DNA of 64,000 nucleotides. It comes from Streptomyces odontomachi. GTDB taxonomy: Bacteria; Actinomycetota; Actinomycetes; Streptomycetales; Streptomycetaceae. The notes below the pieces were generated by a model. That model was given only the letters and a program-made list of their open reading frames with translations. It was not told the DNA's origin and did no database searches. The stretch lies in contig NZ_JAMJWG010000001.1 in assembly GCF_024435355.1 (NCBI RefSeq), positions 806,001 to 870,000 on the forward strand, given 5' to 3'. The translations under genes and the position numbers were made by a program. Numbering within the stretch: position 1 is the first letter of the stretch; each line of letters begins with the position of its first letter. Positions 16,637 to 24,777 of the stretch are shown here, one piece after another.

Positions 16637-17833
16637 TCACGGGGTGAGGCGGGCGCCCTCGGCGTCGTAGCCATAGATCCAGGCGTTGCCCGCCAGGGGA
16701 TCGGACCCGGCGAGAGCGGTGTCACGTGCCTGTTGCTCGGGCCCGTCGGGCAGGTGGTTGACGTCCCGGCGGGCGTGGCTGACCTGTTGGAGGCGCGTGG
16801 TGCGTGCGATGCGTGCCGACTCGTACCGCTCCAGGGCGCGCTCGGGGTCGGGCACGGACGCGGCGAGGCAGCGTGCCAGCACGGCGGCGTCCTCGATGGA
16901 CTGCGCCGCGCCCTGCGCGAAGAAGGGGAACATGGGATGGGCGGCGTCCCCGAGCAGTGTGATCCTGCCCCGGGTCCAGTGCGGCAGCGGCGCCCGGTCC
17001 AGCAGCGCCCAGCGCCCGGGGACACCGCCGGCGGCGATGAGGTCCGTCACCCGTCGATCCCAGCCGGCGAACTCGGCGTGGAACTCCTCGGTCGTGGCCG
17101 TCGCGCTCCACGACTCGTCGGTGTAGTCCCCGGCGGGGGCGAACGCCACGACGTTGACGGCGCTGCCGCCGGAGATCGGGTAGTGCACGAAGTGCCGGCC
17201 CGGCCCGAGCCAGAGGGTCTGGGCGCGGCGAAGGGCGAACTCAGGGGCGACCCGGGCGGGCACGATGGTGCGGAAGGCGCACACGCCGGAGTACTCCGGC
17301 GGGGTGGGCTCGGCCACCGCGCCGCGGACGACGGAGTGCACGCCGTCGGCGCCGATGACGACGTCGGCCTCCGTCCGGCTTCCGTCGGCGAAACGCAGCA
17401 GTGCCCCGTTCGGGCGCGCGTGGACCGAGGTGCAGCGTGCGTTCAGCCGGATCCGGTCCTGGGGCACCGCCGTCCTGACGGTGTCGAGCAGATCGGCCCG
17501 GTGCGCGACGTACGTGCGCTCACCGTAGAGCCGTTCGCAGACACCGGTCAGCCTCTCCACCGAGAGGACGCTGCCGTCGGCCCAGCGACGGAACTCCCAT
17601 CCCCAGTCCAGCGGCACGGCCCGGCGGAGAAACCGTTCCATGACGCCGAGCTGCCGCAGCAGCCGTACGGCATTGGGGGCCAGCACCAGTCCGGCGCCGA
17701 CCTCGGCGAGCGCCGGGGCCTGTTCGTAGACGGTGGCGGCCAGCCCCGCGCGGTGCAGGAAGCCGCCGGCGGCCAGGCCACCGATGCCGCCCCCGACGAT
17801 GGCGATCCGCGGGCCGTGCACCAGGGCGGGCAT
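16637..17833 (-). CDS. FAD-dependent aromatic monooxygenase (salicylate/3-hydroxybenzoate hydroxylase type)
   Basis: A 398-residue class A flavoprotein monooxygenase. The ATG at 17833 is chosen because GAGGAG lies 7 bases upstream and the FAD-binding GGGIGGLAAGGFL then falls near residue 13. The DG motif appears in VVIGADGVHSVVRG, and the second FAD motif is GRITLLGDAAHPMFPFFAQG near residue 285. Relatives hydroxylate phenolic acids with NAD(P)H and O2. It is divergent from the AraC regulator across a 440-bp gap and may be either its target or an unrelated catabolic gene at the edge of the biosynthetic island. Confidence 0.86.
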   Translation of the reverse strand: MPALVHGPRIAIVGGGIGGLAAGGFLHRAGLAATVYEQAPALAEVGAGLVLAPNAVRLLRQLGVMERFLRRAVPLDWGWEFRRWADGSVLSVERLTGVCERLYGERTYVAHRADLLDTVRTAVPQDRIRLNARCTSVHARPNGALLRFADGSRTEADVVIGADGVHSVVRGAVAEPTPPEYSGVCAFRTIVPARVAPEFALRRAQTLWLGPGRHFVHYPISGGSAVNVVAFAPAGDYTDESWSATATTEEFHAEFAGWDRRVTDLIAAGGVPGRWALLDRAPLPHWTRGRITLLGDAAHPMFPFFAQGAAQSIEDAAVLARCLAASVPDPERALERYESARIARTTRLQQVSHARRDVNHLPDGPEQQARDTALAGSDPLAGNAWIYGYDAEGARLTP

Positions 17834-17852
17834 GGATCCACTCCTCATGTGT

Positions 17853-17886
17853 CGCGATCTCGCGATCTCGCGATCTCGCTGTCTCG
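17853..17886 (-). repeat. 8-bp tandem repeat in the leader of the FAD monooxygenase gene
   Basis: CGCGATCT occurs three times in a row at 17853-17876, followed by the variant CGCTGTCT. The array begins 20 bp upstream of the monooxygenase start codon, just before its ribosome site, so it would lie in the untranslated leader. The surrounding 17834-18272 gap holds no gene and must carry both divergent promoters. Confidence 0.8.
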
Positions 17887-18259
17887 AGGGAGAACGTCGC
17901 CGTGGGACCTCGACCCCACCGATTCCTTCGCCCTCCATCGATACCCTCGACCGCCTGGCGCGTCCATGTGCGCAGGGAGTTCGGCCGCCGCCGCGGGCCA
18001 GCGGGCAAGCCGACCCGACACGCGGTGACTGCCCACGGCTAAGGATGGGATCGGGCCGGCCACGTTCGCCGGAGTGGAGTAGAAGCATCCGCCCTGATGA
18101 TCGTTTTTAAGGCTCGGTGGCGCGGTCCGCGGGCGGCGGGATCTCGTCGGTTTCTGACTCGATCAGGTGGAATGTCGTATCGAAATACCGCCGTATTCGG
18201 CATGTGCCGGCGGGCTCGATCGGCCGATCTTCATGCCATGAGGCGAAGCATCGCGCCGC

Positions 18260-18265
18260 TATAGT
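18260..18265 (+). promoter_or_regulatory. Putative -10 box of a leaderless AraC-regulator transcript
   Basis: TATAGT ends 8 bases before the ATG at 18273, which would start the mRNA at or one base before the start codon. No Shine-Dalgarno sequence precedes this ATG. The -35 region (about 18237-18242) is poor, as expected of a promoter that needs an activator. Confidence 0.5.
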
Positions 18266-18272
18266 CGGGCCC

Positions 18273-19133
18273 ATGGGCAAGCCCAAGGACTTATCCACGT
18301 TCTGGATGCCCCCCGTCCACGGGGTCGAGGTGCTGCACGCCCACTTCAGGCAGCACCAGTATCCGCGCCACACCCACGAGGCGGCCACCGTGGCGCTCAT
18401 GGACAGCGGTGCGGCCTCCTTCCTCTACCGGGGCGAGATCCACACCGCGACCGCGGGCGAGGTGTTCCTGATCAACGCAGGCGAGGTCCACACCGGCTGT
18501 CTCGCGCATCCGGAGGGCTACCGCTACCGGGTGCTGTATCTGGGGGCGGGAGCCCTGGGGCAGTTCGACGACGGGGACGCGGCGGACGGCGGGCCGCGCG
18601 GCTGTCCGATCGAGTTCCGGGACACCGTCGTACGGGACCCGCGGCTCGCCGCGCTGCTGGACCGCACGCACCAGGCGCTGACGCCGGCCGCGCCCGGTGC
18701 CGACAACCGGCTGCTCCAGGAGGAGTTGCTGGCGGAACTCGGAGAGGTGCTGTGCAACCGGTACGCCGAGCCGCGCCCGGGCGGGCCCGAGCCGCCGCCG
18801 AGGGACGGGAACCAGGCGGTGTCGATCGCCCGGGAGTACCTCGAGTCCCGGTTGGCGGAGAAGGTCTCGCTGGTCGAGCTCGGGACCGTCGCCTGCATCA
18901 GCCCGTTCCGGCTGTCCCGGTTGTTCAACGCCGAGCTGGGCATGCCGCCGCACGCCTTCCAGAACCTGCTGCGGGTCAAGCGGGCCAGGCAACTGCTGGC
19001 CGGCGGGGCGCGCGCGGTGGGCATCGCACGTGATCTCGGATTCTACGATCAGGCCCATCTGAACCGGGTGTTCAAGCGCTACACCGGGGTGACGCCCCAT
19101 CAGTTCAAGGTGGGCGCCACGGGGCAACGCTAG
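18273..19133 (+). CDS. AraC-family transcriptional regulator with an early TTA codon
   Basis: A 286-residue regulator. The N-terminal cupin-like sensing domain (HTHEAATVALMDSG, then the AraC-arm INAGEVHTG) is followed by a C-terminal pair of helix-turn-helix motifs (SLVELGTVACISPFRLSRLFNAE and AVGIARDLGFYDQAHLNRVFKR, then the family end GVTPHQFK). The start at 18273 matches a leaderless transcript. Codon 7 is TTA (18291-18293), the codon read only by the bldA tRNA, so the protein should appear late in development. It heads the plus-strand arm of the island and is the best candidate for its local regulator. Confidence 0.9.
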   Translation: MGKPKDLSTFWMPPVHGVEVLHAHFRQHQYPRHTHEAATVALMDSGAASFLYRGEIHTATAGEVFLINAGEVHTGCLAHPEGYRYRVLYLGAGALGQFDDGDAADGGPRGCPIEFRDTVVRDPRLAALLDRTHQALTPAAPGADNRLLQEELLAELGEVLCNRYAEPRPGGPEPPPRDGNQAVSIAREYLESRLAEKVSLVELGTVACISPFRLSRLFNAELGMPPHAFQNLLRVKRARQLLAGGARAVGIARDLGFYDQAHLNRVFKRYTGVTPHQFKVGATGQR

Positions 19134-19221
19134 CCGCACGCGTCCCCTGGTCCACCCCGGCCAGCCGGCGTCCGCTGCCGCGGGCCGATCCGCGACCTGT
19201 CACGCATCACGGAGGAAAACC

Positions 19222-19950
19222 ATGGTGGAAGTGCATGTCCTGCGCGTCTTCACGGACGAGGACGGAGCGTTCGGCAACCTGCTGGCGGTGCTGCTCGACG
19301 CGGCGGACTGGGAGGCGGACGAGCGACAGGAGCTGGCCACCCGACTCGGCTACAGCGAGACGGTCTTCGTCGACGACGTGCCGACCGCACGGCTCCAGAT
19401 CTTCACACCCGCCTGCGAGCTGGCCTTCGCGGGCCACCCGCTGGTCGGCGTCAGCGCGCTGCTCGCCCGCACCACCGGCCACCCGCCCAGGGAACTGCGC
19501 CCCGTGCGGCTCGCGGAGCCGGTGCTGACGCGCACCGACCCCGACGGGACGACCTGGGTGCGCGGCGCGGTCGCGGACGCCCCGCCCTGGATACACGAGC
19601 ACCTCGGCAGCGCCGCCGAGGTCGAGGGCCTCGTACCGCCCCCGATGGAAGGGCAGTCGCCGGTCGACGAGGAGAAGCGGTGGCGGCGGACGCAGACCTG
19701 GGCCTGGCAGGACGAGGCGGCGGGCGAGGTGCGGGCCCGGGTCTTCGCCGCCGACTTCGGGGTGCTCGAGGACGAGGCGTGCGGATCCGCCTCGTTGCTG
19801 CTCAGTGCCCGCACCGGCCGGGAACTGACGATCCACCACGGACGTGGCTCGGTGGTGAAGGCCCGCCCCGTGGGCGAGGACCACGCCGAGATCGGCGGCC
19901 ACGTGGCCCACGACGGTGTCCGGCACGTGGACCGGATTCCGCGGCCTTGA
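19222..19950 (+). CDS. PhzF-family isomerase
   Basis: A 242-residue PhzF-like protein beginning MVEVHVLRVFTDEDGAFGN, the usual family start. The catalytic Glu46 is in LGYSETVFV, and the second half-domain has FAADFGVLEDEACGSAS near residues 176-192. PhzF of phenazine synthesis isomerises dihydro-3-hydroxyanthranilate; many relatives are epimerases or isomerases acting on amino-acid-derived substrates. The protein is about 40 residues shorter than typical PhzF, with a compact N-terminal half. It lies 88 bp after the regulator, at the start of the plus-strand biosynthetic arm. Confidence 0.86.
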   Translation: MVEVHVLRVFTDEDGAFGNLLAVLLDAADWEADERQELATRLGYSETVFVDDVPTARLQIFTPACELAFAGHPLVGVSALLARTTGHPPRELRPVRLAEPVLTRTDPDGTTWVRGAVADAPPWIHEHLGSAAEVEGLVPPPMEGQSPVDEEKRWRRTQTWAWQDEAAGEVRARVFAADFGVLEDEACGSASLLLSARTGRELTIHHGRGSVVKARPVGEDHAEIGGHVAHDGVRHVDRIPRP

Positions 19951-20046
19951 GCGCGCGGTGCCCGGGCACGCAGCCACCGGTGACGAACAAGATGTCACGA
20001 AGCCAAAGAATGACCGGAATATACGTACAAAGGTGTTGAACAGCTT

Positions 20047-21054
20047 ATGTTACAAAGAACCGGCGCACAGGACACACCGGACCCGCAGGCCCCGGTCGCA
20101 GCGCGGGACGGGCATGCCGCTGCGGACGCGGCGGGCGGCGGAAGCCGGTCAGAGGGCGGCACCTCGGTCTATGTGACGCTCACCCTCAACATGGCGTTGT
20201 GGGGCAGCGCCTTCCCCCTGTCGAAGGCGGCGGTCGAGACCGTCCCGCACCAGGTCGCCGCCCTGCTGAGGTTCGGTTTCGGCGGTCTTGCCATGCTCGC
20301 GTGGCTGCTCGCCACCGGTGGCCGGCTGTCCGTGAGCCGCAGGGACCTGGGCCGTACCGCGATCGCCGGCGCCCTGGGCGTCTTCGGTTACAACACCCTC
20401 TTCTTCTGGGGGCTCTCGCTGGCCCCCTCGATCGACGGCAGCATCCTGGTGCCGGTCTTCGCGCCGGTGCTCACCACCGCCTTCACGGTGCTGATCCAGC
20501 GGCAGCGCACCTCGGCGGCGCGCGCCGCCGGGCTCGCGCTGGGCATCGGCGGAGCCGTGGTCTTCCTGCTCGGTGTCGGCGGCCTGTCCGACCGGCAGCG
20601 GCTGTTGGGCGACCTCGTCTACGTGGCGGCGGCGGTGTCCTGGGCGGCGTACACGCTGGTGTCCAAGCGGATGCTCACCGGCGATCCGGTGCGGGCCACC
20701 GCCCTGGCGACGATGAGCGGCTCGGTGATGCTCGGCATCGTGGCGCTGCCCGCGGCGACCACGGTCGCGTGGACCGGCCTGTCCGGCGGCTTCTGGCTGG
20801 TGGTGGCCTACCTGGCCATCGGTCCGACGGCGGTGGCGTACGTCTTCTACTACCGCGGAGTGCGGGCGGTGGGACCCGCCACGGCCTCGGCGATGATGTT
20901 CCTGTCGCCGGTGTTCGGCGCGGGAGGCGCCGCGCTGTTCCTGGGCGAAGGGCTGGGCTGGATCCAGGGCGCCGGCGCGATGCTGATGCTGGTCGGCGCA
21001 TGGCTCGCGGTGAGCGGGCGGGTGCGGCTGCGCGCGAGGAAGGCCACGTCATGA
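20047..21054 (+). CDS. EamA/DMT-family exporter with TTA as codon 2
   Basis: A 335-residue transporter with about ten transmembrane helices and two EamA halves. NMALWGSAFPLSKAA opens helix 1, and the second half runs from about SWAAYTLVSKRMLTGD. Such proteins export amino acids and metabolites. The ATG at 20047 gives a polar leader of about 40 residues before helix 1; the second codon is TTA (20050-20052), so translation from this start should need the bldA tRNA. A GTG at 20173 would avoid the TTA but would start inside helix 1. The 5' region is unusually A/T rich. It is the likely efflux or self-protection pump of the island. Confidence 0.85.
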   Translation: MLQRTGAQDTPDPQAPVAARDGHAAADAAGGGSRSEGGTSVYVTLTLNMALWGSAFPLSKAAVETVPHQVAALLRFGFGGLAMLAWLLATGGRLSVSRRDLGRTAIAGALGVFGYNTLFFWGLSLAPSIDGSILVPVFAPVLTTAFTVLIQRQRTSAARAAGLALGIGGAVVFLLGVGGLSDRQRLLGDLVYVAAAVSWAAYTLVSKRMLTGDPVRATALATMSGSVMLGIVALPAATTVAWTGLSGGFWLVVAYLAIGPTAVAYVFYYRGVRAVGPATASAMMFLSPVFGAGGAALFLGEGLGWIQGAGAMLMLVGAWLAVSGRVRLRARKATS

Positions 21055-21103
21055 GGCCGGCACGCCAGGGCAGCCATCGACCGAGCCATCAGGGGGAGGC
21101 ACC

Positions 21104-22303
21104 GTGACCGACGCGTTCATCGCCGCGCGACTGCGTGCGTACGCCGGGCCGACGATCTTCAGCGAGATGACCGCCCTCGCGCAGCAGACCGGGGCGGCCA
21201 ACCTCGGACAGGGCTTCCCGGACAGCGACGGCCCGCCCGAGCTGCTCGAAGCCGCCCGTGACGCGATCGCGCAGGGCATGAACCAGTACCCGCCGGCCGT
21301 CGGGCTGCCCGCGCTGCGGGCCGCGATAGCCAAGCGGCGGGCGGACGACCACGGCGTCGGCTACGACCCGGACGAGGAGATCGTCGTGACGGCCGGGGCG
21401 ACCGAGGCGATAGCCGCCGCGCTGATCGGACTCTGCGACCCGGGCGACGAGGTCGTCGTCTTCGACCCGCTGTACGACTCCTACAGCGCCTGCCTGGCCA
21501 TGGCGCAGGTGCGCCGCGTGCCCGTCCTGCTGGAGTACGACGGCACCCGCTTCACCTTCGACCCCGACGCGTTGCGCCGCGCCATCGGACCGCGCACCAA
21601 GGTGATCCTGCTCAACTCCCCGCACAACCCGACGGGCAAGGTGTTCGAAGCGGCGGAGCTCGAACTCATCGCCCGGTGCTGCGTCGAGCACGACCTGATC
21701 GCCGTCACCGACGAGGTGTACGAGTACCTGGTCTACGACCGGATGCGCCACCTCCCGCTGGCCGCACTGCCGGGCATGCGCGACCGCGTCCTGTCGATCT
21801 CCTCGGCCGGCAAGACGTTCAGCTCCACCGGCTGGAAGGTGGGCTGGGCCTGCGGCCCCGCCCGGCTGGTCAGCACGGTCCGCACCGTCAAGCAGTACCT
21901 GACCTTCGGCACCGGCACACCGCTCCAGGCCGCCGTGGCGGTGGGGCTGACCACGTGCATGCCCTGGGTCGAGGAGCTGCGGGCGGGCCTGGAGCGCCGC
22001 CGCGATCTGCTGGTCGCCGGCCTGCGGGCGGGCGGCATCACCACCTACCCGAGCAACAGCACCTACTTCGTGCAGATGGACGCCCGGTCCTTCGGCAGCG
22101 CGGACGGGCAGGCGCTGTGCCGCACCCTGGTGGCGGAGGCGGGGGTGGCGGCCATCCCCAGCGTGGCGCTCTACGACGACAAGGCGGCCGGGCGCCCGCT
22201 GGTGCGGCTGGCCTTCTGCAAGGACGAGGAGGTGCTGGCCTCCGCCGCCCGGCGACTGGCCGACCACGCCCGCGCCACCTCCCAGGACCCGCCCCGGAAG
22301 TGA
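21104..22303 (+). CDS. Fold-type I PLP aminotransferase (kynurenine aminotransferase-like)
   Basis: A 399-residue aminotransferase starting at the GTG at 21104 behind GGGGGAGG. It carries ANLGQGFPD near residue 32, NSPHNPTGK (171-179) and the PLP lysine K237 in SISSAGKTFS, with an arginine near the C terminus (RPLVRLAFCKDEE). The NLGQGFPD start is typical of the kynurenine/glutamine aminotransferase group. It probably makes or uses an amino acid or its keto acid for the neighbouring NRPS. Confidence 0.9.
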   Translation: MTDAFIAARLRAYAGPTIFSEMTALAQQTGAANLGQGFPDSDGPPELLEAARDAIAQGMNQYPPAVGLPALRAAIAKRRADDHGVGYDPDEEIVVTAGATEAIAAALIGLCDPGDEVVVFDPLYDSYSACLAMAQVRRVPVLLEYDGTRFTFDPDALRRAIGPRTKVILLNSPHNPTGKVFEAAELELIARCCVEHDLIAVTDEVYEYLVYDRMRHLPLAALPGMRDRVLSISSAGKTFSSTGWKVGWACGPARLVSTVRTVKQYLTFGTGTPLQAAVAVGLTTCMPWVEELRAGLERRRDLLVAGLRAGGITTYPSNSTYFVQMDARSFGSADGQALCRTLVAEAGVAAIPSVALYDDKAAGRPLVRLAFCKDEEVLASAARRLADHARATSQDPPRK

Positions 22304-22513
22304 CCGGACGGACCCACCCCGCGGACGGAGTCCGCACCCGTGGCGTCCGTGGCACCCATGGCACGAGTGGCCCCGGGTGTCCATCGCCGCGGCACGCCCG
22401 GGAAAAGGCAAGAACGTCCAAGACAGCGCGTGCTTGGACCAGAGAGAATCACGGTGCGTGCACGCCTGGCCCGATTGCGTGCCGCACTGCACGATCCGAG
22501 GAGGCAACACCAC

Positions 22514-22951
22514 ATGACCGACGAGAACGCGCCGACGCCGGTGGTCTGGGACACCAAGATCGCCGTGGTTCTGCGAGAAGACCTTGAAACATGGCAGAAG
22601 CTCAACATCACCGCGTTCACCGTGAGCGGCATCGCCGCCACCGTGGAGAACGTGACCGGCGAGCCGTACGAGGACGGCTCGGGCGTGCAGTACCTGCCGA
22701 TGTTTCGCCAGCCGGTGCTGGTGTTCGCCGCCGACGGCGACAAGCTCCGCCAGATCCACGAGCGCGCGCTGCGGCGTGAGATTCCGGTCGCTGTCTACAC
22801 CGAAGAGCTGTTCGTCACCAACAACGACGAGGACAACCGGGCGCAGGTCAAGGCCGTTCCCTCCGAGAAGCTCAATCTGGTCGGTCTGGCCATGCGGGGT
22901 GACCGCAAGGCGATCGACAAGGTCGTGAAGGGCGCCTCGCTGCACCCGTAG
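22514..22951 (+). CDS. DUF2000 domain-containing protein
   Basis: A 145-residue single-domain protein starting at the ATG at 22514 (GAGGAGG upstream). The DUF2000 core is visible as TKIAVVLREDLETWQKLNIT near the N terminus, PMFRQPVLVFAADGDKLRQI in the middle and KLNLVGLAMRGDRKAIDKVV at the end. The fold is known to resemble peptidyl-tRNA hydrolase II, but no reaction is assigned. Placement between an aminotransferase and a radical SAM gene makes it a likely pathway component. It is followed by a strong hairpin. Confidence 0.8.
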   Translation: MTDENAPTPVVWDTKIAVVLREDLETWQKLNITAFTVSGIAATVENVTGEPYEDGSGVQYLPMFRQPVLVFAADGDKLRQIHERALRREIPVAVYTEELFVTNNDEDNRAQVKAVPSEKLNLVGLAMRGDRKAIDKVVKGASLHP

Positions 22952-22957
22952 GGACCT

Positions 22958-22992
22958 TCGTCCGGATCAGGCCCAGCGTGTGATCCGGACGA
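22958..22992. terminator. Hairpin after the DUF2000 gene
   Basis: TCGTCCGGATCA and TGATCCGGACGA form a perfect 12-bp stem around an 11-base loop, 7 bases after the DUF2000 stop codon. It may end or attenuate the upstream transcript before the radical SAM gene. Confidence 0.65.
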
Positions 22993-23034
22993 GAGGCCCC
23001 GGGCCCTGTCCGACCTGACTTTCGTCGGCTGCCG

Positions 23035-23066
23035 GCGGTGGAGCCCCCGAGCGGGCGCTCCACCGC
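23035..23066. other. Second hairpin in the leader of the radical SAM gene
   Basis: GCGGTGGAGC and GCTCCACCGC form a perfect 10-bp stem about 80 bp before the radical SAM start. With the hairpin at 22958-22992 it gives two stable structures in one 194-bp gap, which could act as terminator plus leader structure. Confidence 0.4.
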
Positions 23067-23145
23067 TGTCGGCCGGTGCCCATCCGACGGCCGATCGACC
23101 GGCCGAGCACGATCATGCACCGTCAGACAGCTGCGGGAGACCCAG

Positions 23146-24777
23146 GTGACAGACGTGGACAGTCCGGACTGCGTTCTGATCGGCTTCAACGAGATCGACT
23201 TCGGCGACTTCGCCCGCGCGCAGCAGGCGTTCGAGACGACCTCCGGCTCGTATCAGGAACTGCTGACCAACTCCGTACTCCTCGGCGACACGCGCAGAAC
23301 GTACATGGACCTGCTCAACGCCGTACGGGAGCGCATGACGGGGCAGCCCTCCCACCTGACGGCATTCGAGATGCCCAGCCTCGGGGTTGCCTACCTCGCC
23401 AGCTTCCTGCGTCGCCGGGGCTTCGGCGTCGACATCGTCAACTTCTTCAACACCGGCAAGGCGCAGCTGGCGCAGTCACTGGCCCGGTCCCCCCGGGCCG
23501 TCGCCATCACCACGACCTACTACGTCGACGACGAACCGATTCGGCAGATCATCCGGTTCGTACGGGAGCACAACCCGGACGTGCCCGTCATCGTGGGCGG
23601 GCCACGGGTGCACAACCTCTGTGCCGGACAGCCGGCACGCGTCCAGGACGTGTTGCTGCGGGCGATCGGCGCGGACATCTACATCGACTCCGCCCAAGGG
23701 GAGGACACCCTCGCCTCGGTGCTGGGCGCGCTGCGCGACAAGGGCGGCGACCTGAGCCGCACCCCGAACCTGATCTACCGCGACCGGGCGCAGCCGCGCG
23801 GTCCGCTGCTGCGCACGCTGCCCATGGTCGAGAACAACGACCTGAACGAGAACGCCGTCGACTGGTCGCTGTTCGACCCCGGCTACTACACGCCGACCAC
23901 CTACATGCGCACCTCGCGCAGCTGCTCCTTCGGCTGCGCCTTCTGCAACTACCCCGCCATGGCCGGGCCGCTCACCCTGAGCGACGTCTCCACCATCGAG
24001 GCCGAACTGCGCTACCTGTGCGACCACGGGCTGCGCAACATCATCTTCGTGGACGACACGTTCAACGTTCCCCTGCCGCGCTTCAAGAAGATCTGCCGGA
24101 TGATGATCGAGAACAAGTTCGACCTCCGGTGGGTCTCCTTCTTCCGCTGCTCCAACGCCGACGACGAGGCGTTCGACCTGATGGCGGAGGCCGGGTGCGT
24201 CGGGGTCTTCCTCGGCATCGAATCCGGTGACCAGCGGATCCTGAAGAACATGACGAAGTTCGCCCGGACCGACCGCTACGCGTACGGCATCCAGGAGCTC
24301 ACCCGGCGCGGCATCGTCACCCTGGCCTCCATCGTGCTGGGCTTCCCGGGCGAGAACGAGGAGAGCGTCACCAACACCATCGACTTCCTCAACCAGACCC
24401 AGCCCACCTTCTACAACGTCCAGCTCTACTACCACGACGTCCTCGCCCCCATCGAGAAGAAGCGGGAGGAGTACGGCATCGAGGGCAGCGGCTACTCCTG
24501 GCGGCACGCCACCATGAGCTGGCAGGAAGCGGCCGAGTGGAAGATCGAGTTGATCCGCCGGGTGCAGGGACCGGCTCTCATGCCACTGTACGGGCTGAGC
24601 ATCTGGTGCATCCCCTATCTGATGGCGCAGGGGATGACCATGGACGACATCGTACGGTTCGCCAAGAGCGCCACGCGGCTGGTGACCAAGGGACTGCAAA
24701 CCGACCGGACCGACCCCGACCGGGAGATCGACGCGATCGTCCGCGACCTGAGCGGTGCGGGAGCGGTGCGTGCGTAG
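23146..24777 (+). CDS. Cobalamin-binding radical SAM enzyme, PhpK-like
   Basis: A 543-residue protein starting at the GTG at 23146 (GGGAGA upstream). The N-terminal half is a B12-binding-type Rossmann domain with PSLGVAYLASFLRRRGFGV and VPVIVGGPRVHN. The radical SAM domain follows, with the iron-sulfur cysteines at 260, 264 and 267 in RSCSFGCAFCNYP. Later motifs are FVDDTFNVPLPRFKKI, GVFLGIESGD and ASIVLGFPGENEES. The opening DCVLIGFNEIDFGD resembles the P-methyltransferase PhpK, which methylates phosphinate phosphorus, but no phosphonate genes are nearby, so a C- or N-methylation or another radical step is more likely. Its end overlaps the thioesterase gene. Confidence 0.86.
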   Translation: MTDVDSPDCVLIGFNEIDFGDFARAQQAFETTSGSYQELLTNSVLLGDTRRTYMDLLNAVRERMTGQPSHLTAFEMPSLGVAYLASFLRRRGFGVDIVNFFNTGKAQLAQSLARSPRAVAITTTYYVDDEPIRQIIRFVREHNPDVPVIVGGPRVHNLCAGQPARVQDVLLRAIGADIYIDSAQGEDTLASVLGALRDKGGDLSRTPNLIYRDRAQPRGPLLRTLPMVENNDLNENAVDWSLFDPGYYTPTTYMRTSRSCSFGCAFCNYPAMAGPLTLSDVSTIEAELRYLCDHGLRNIIFVDDTFNVPLPRFKKICRMMIENKFDLRWVSFFRCSNADDEAFDLMAEAGCVGVFLGIESGDQRILKNMTKFARTDRYAYGIQELTRRGIVTLASIVLGFPGENEESVTNTIDFLNQTQPTFYNVQLYYHDVLAPIEKKREEYGIEGSGYSWRHATMSWQEAAEWKIELIRRVQGPALMPLYGLSIWCIPYLMAQGMTMDDIVRFAKSATRLVTKGLQTDRTDPDREIDAIVRDLSGAGAVRA

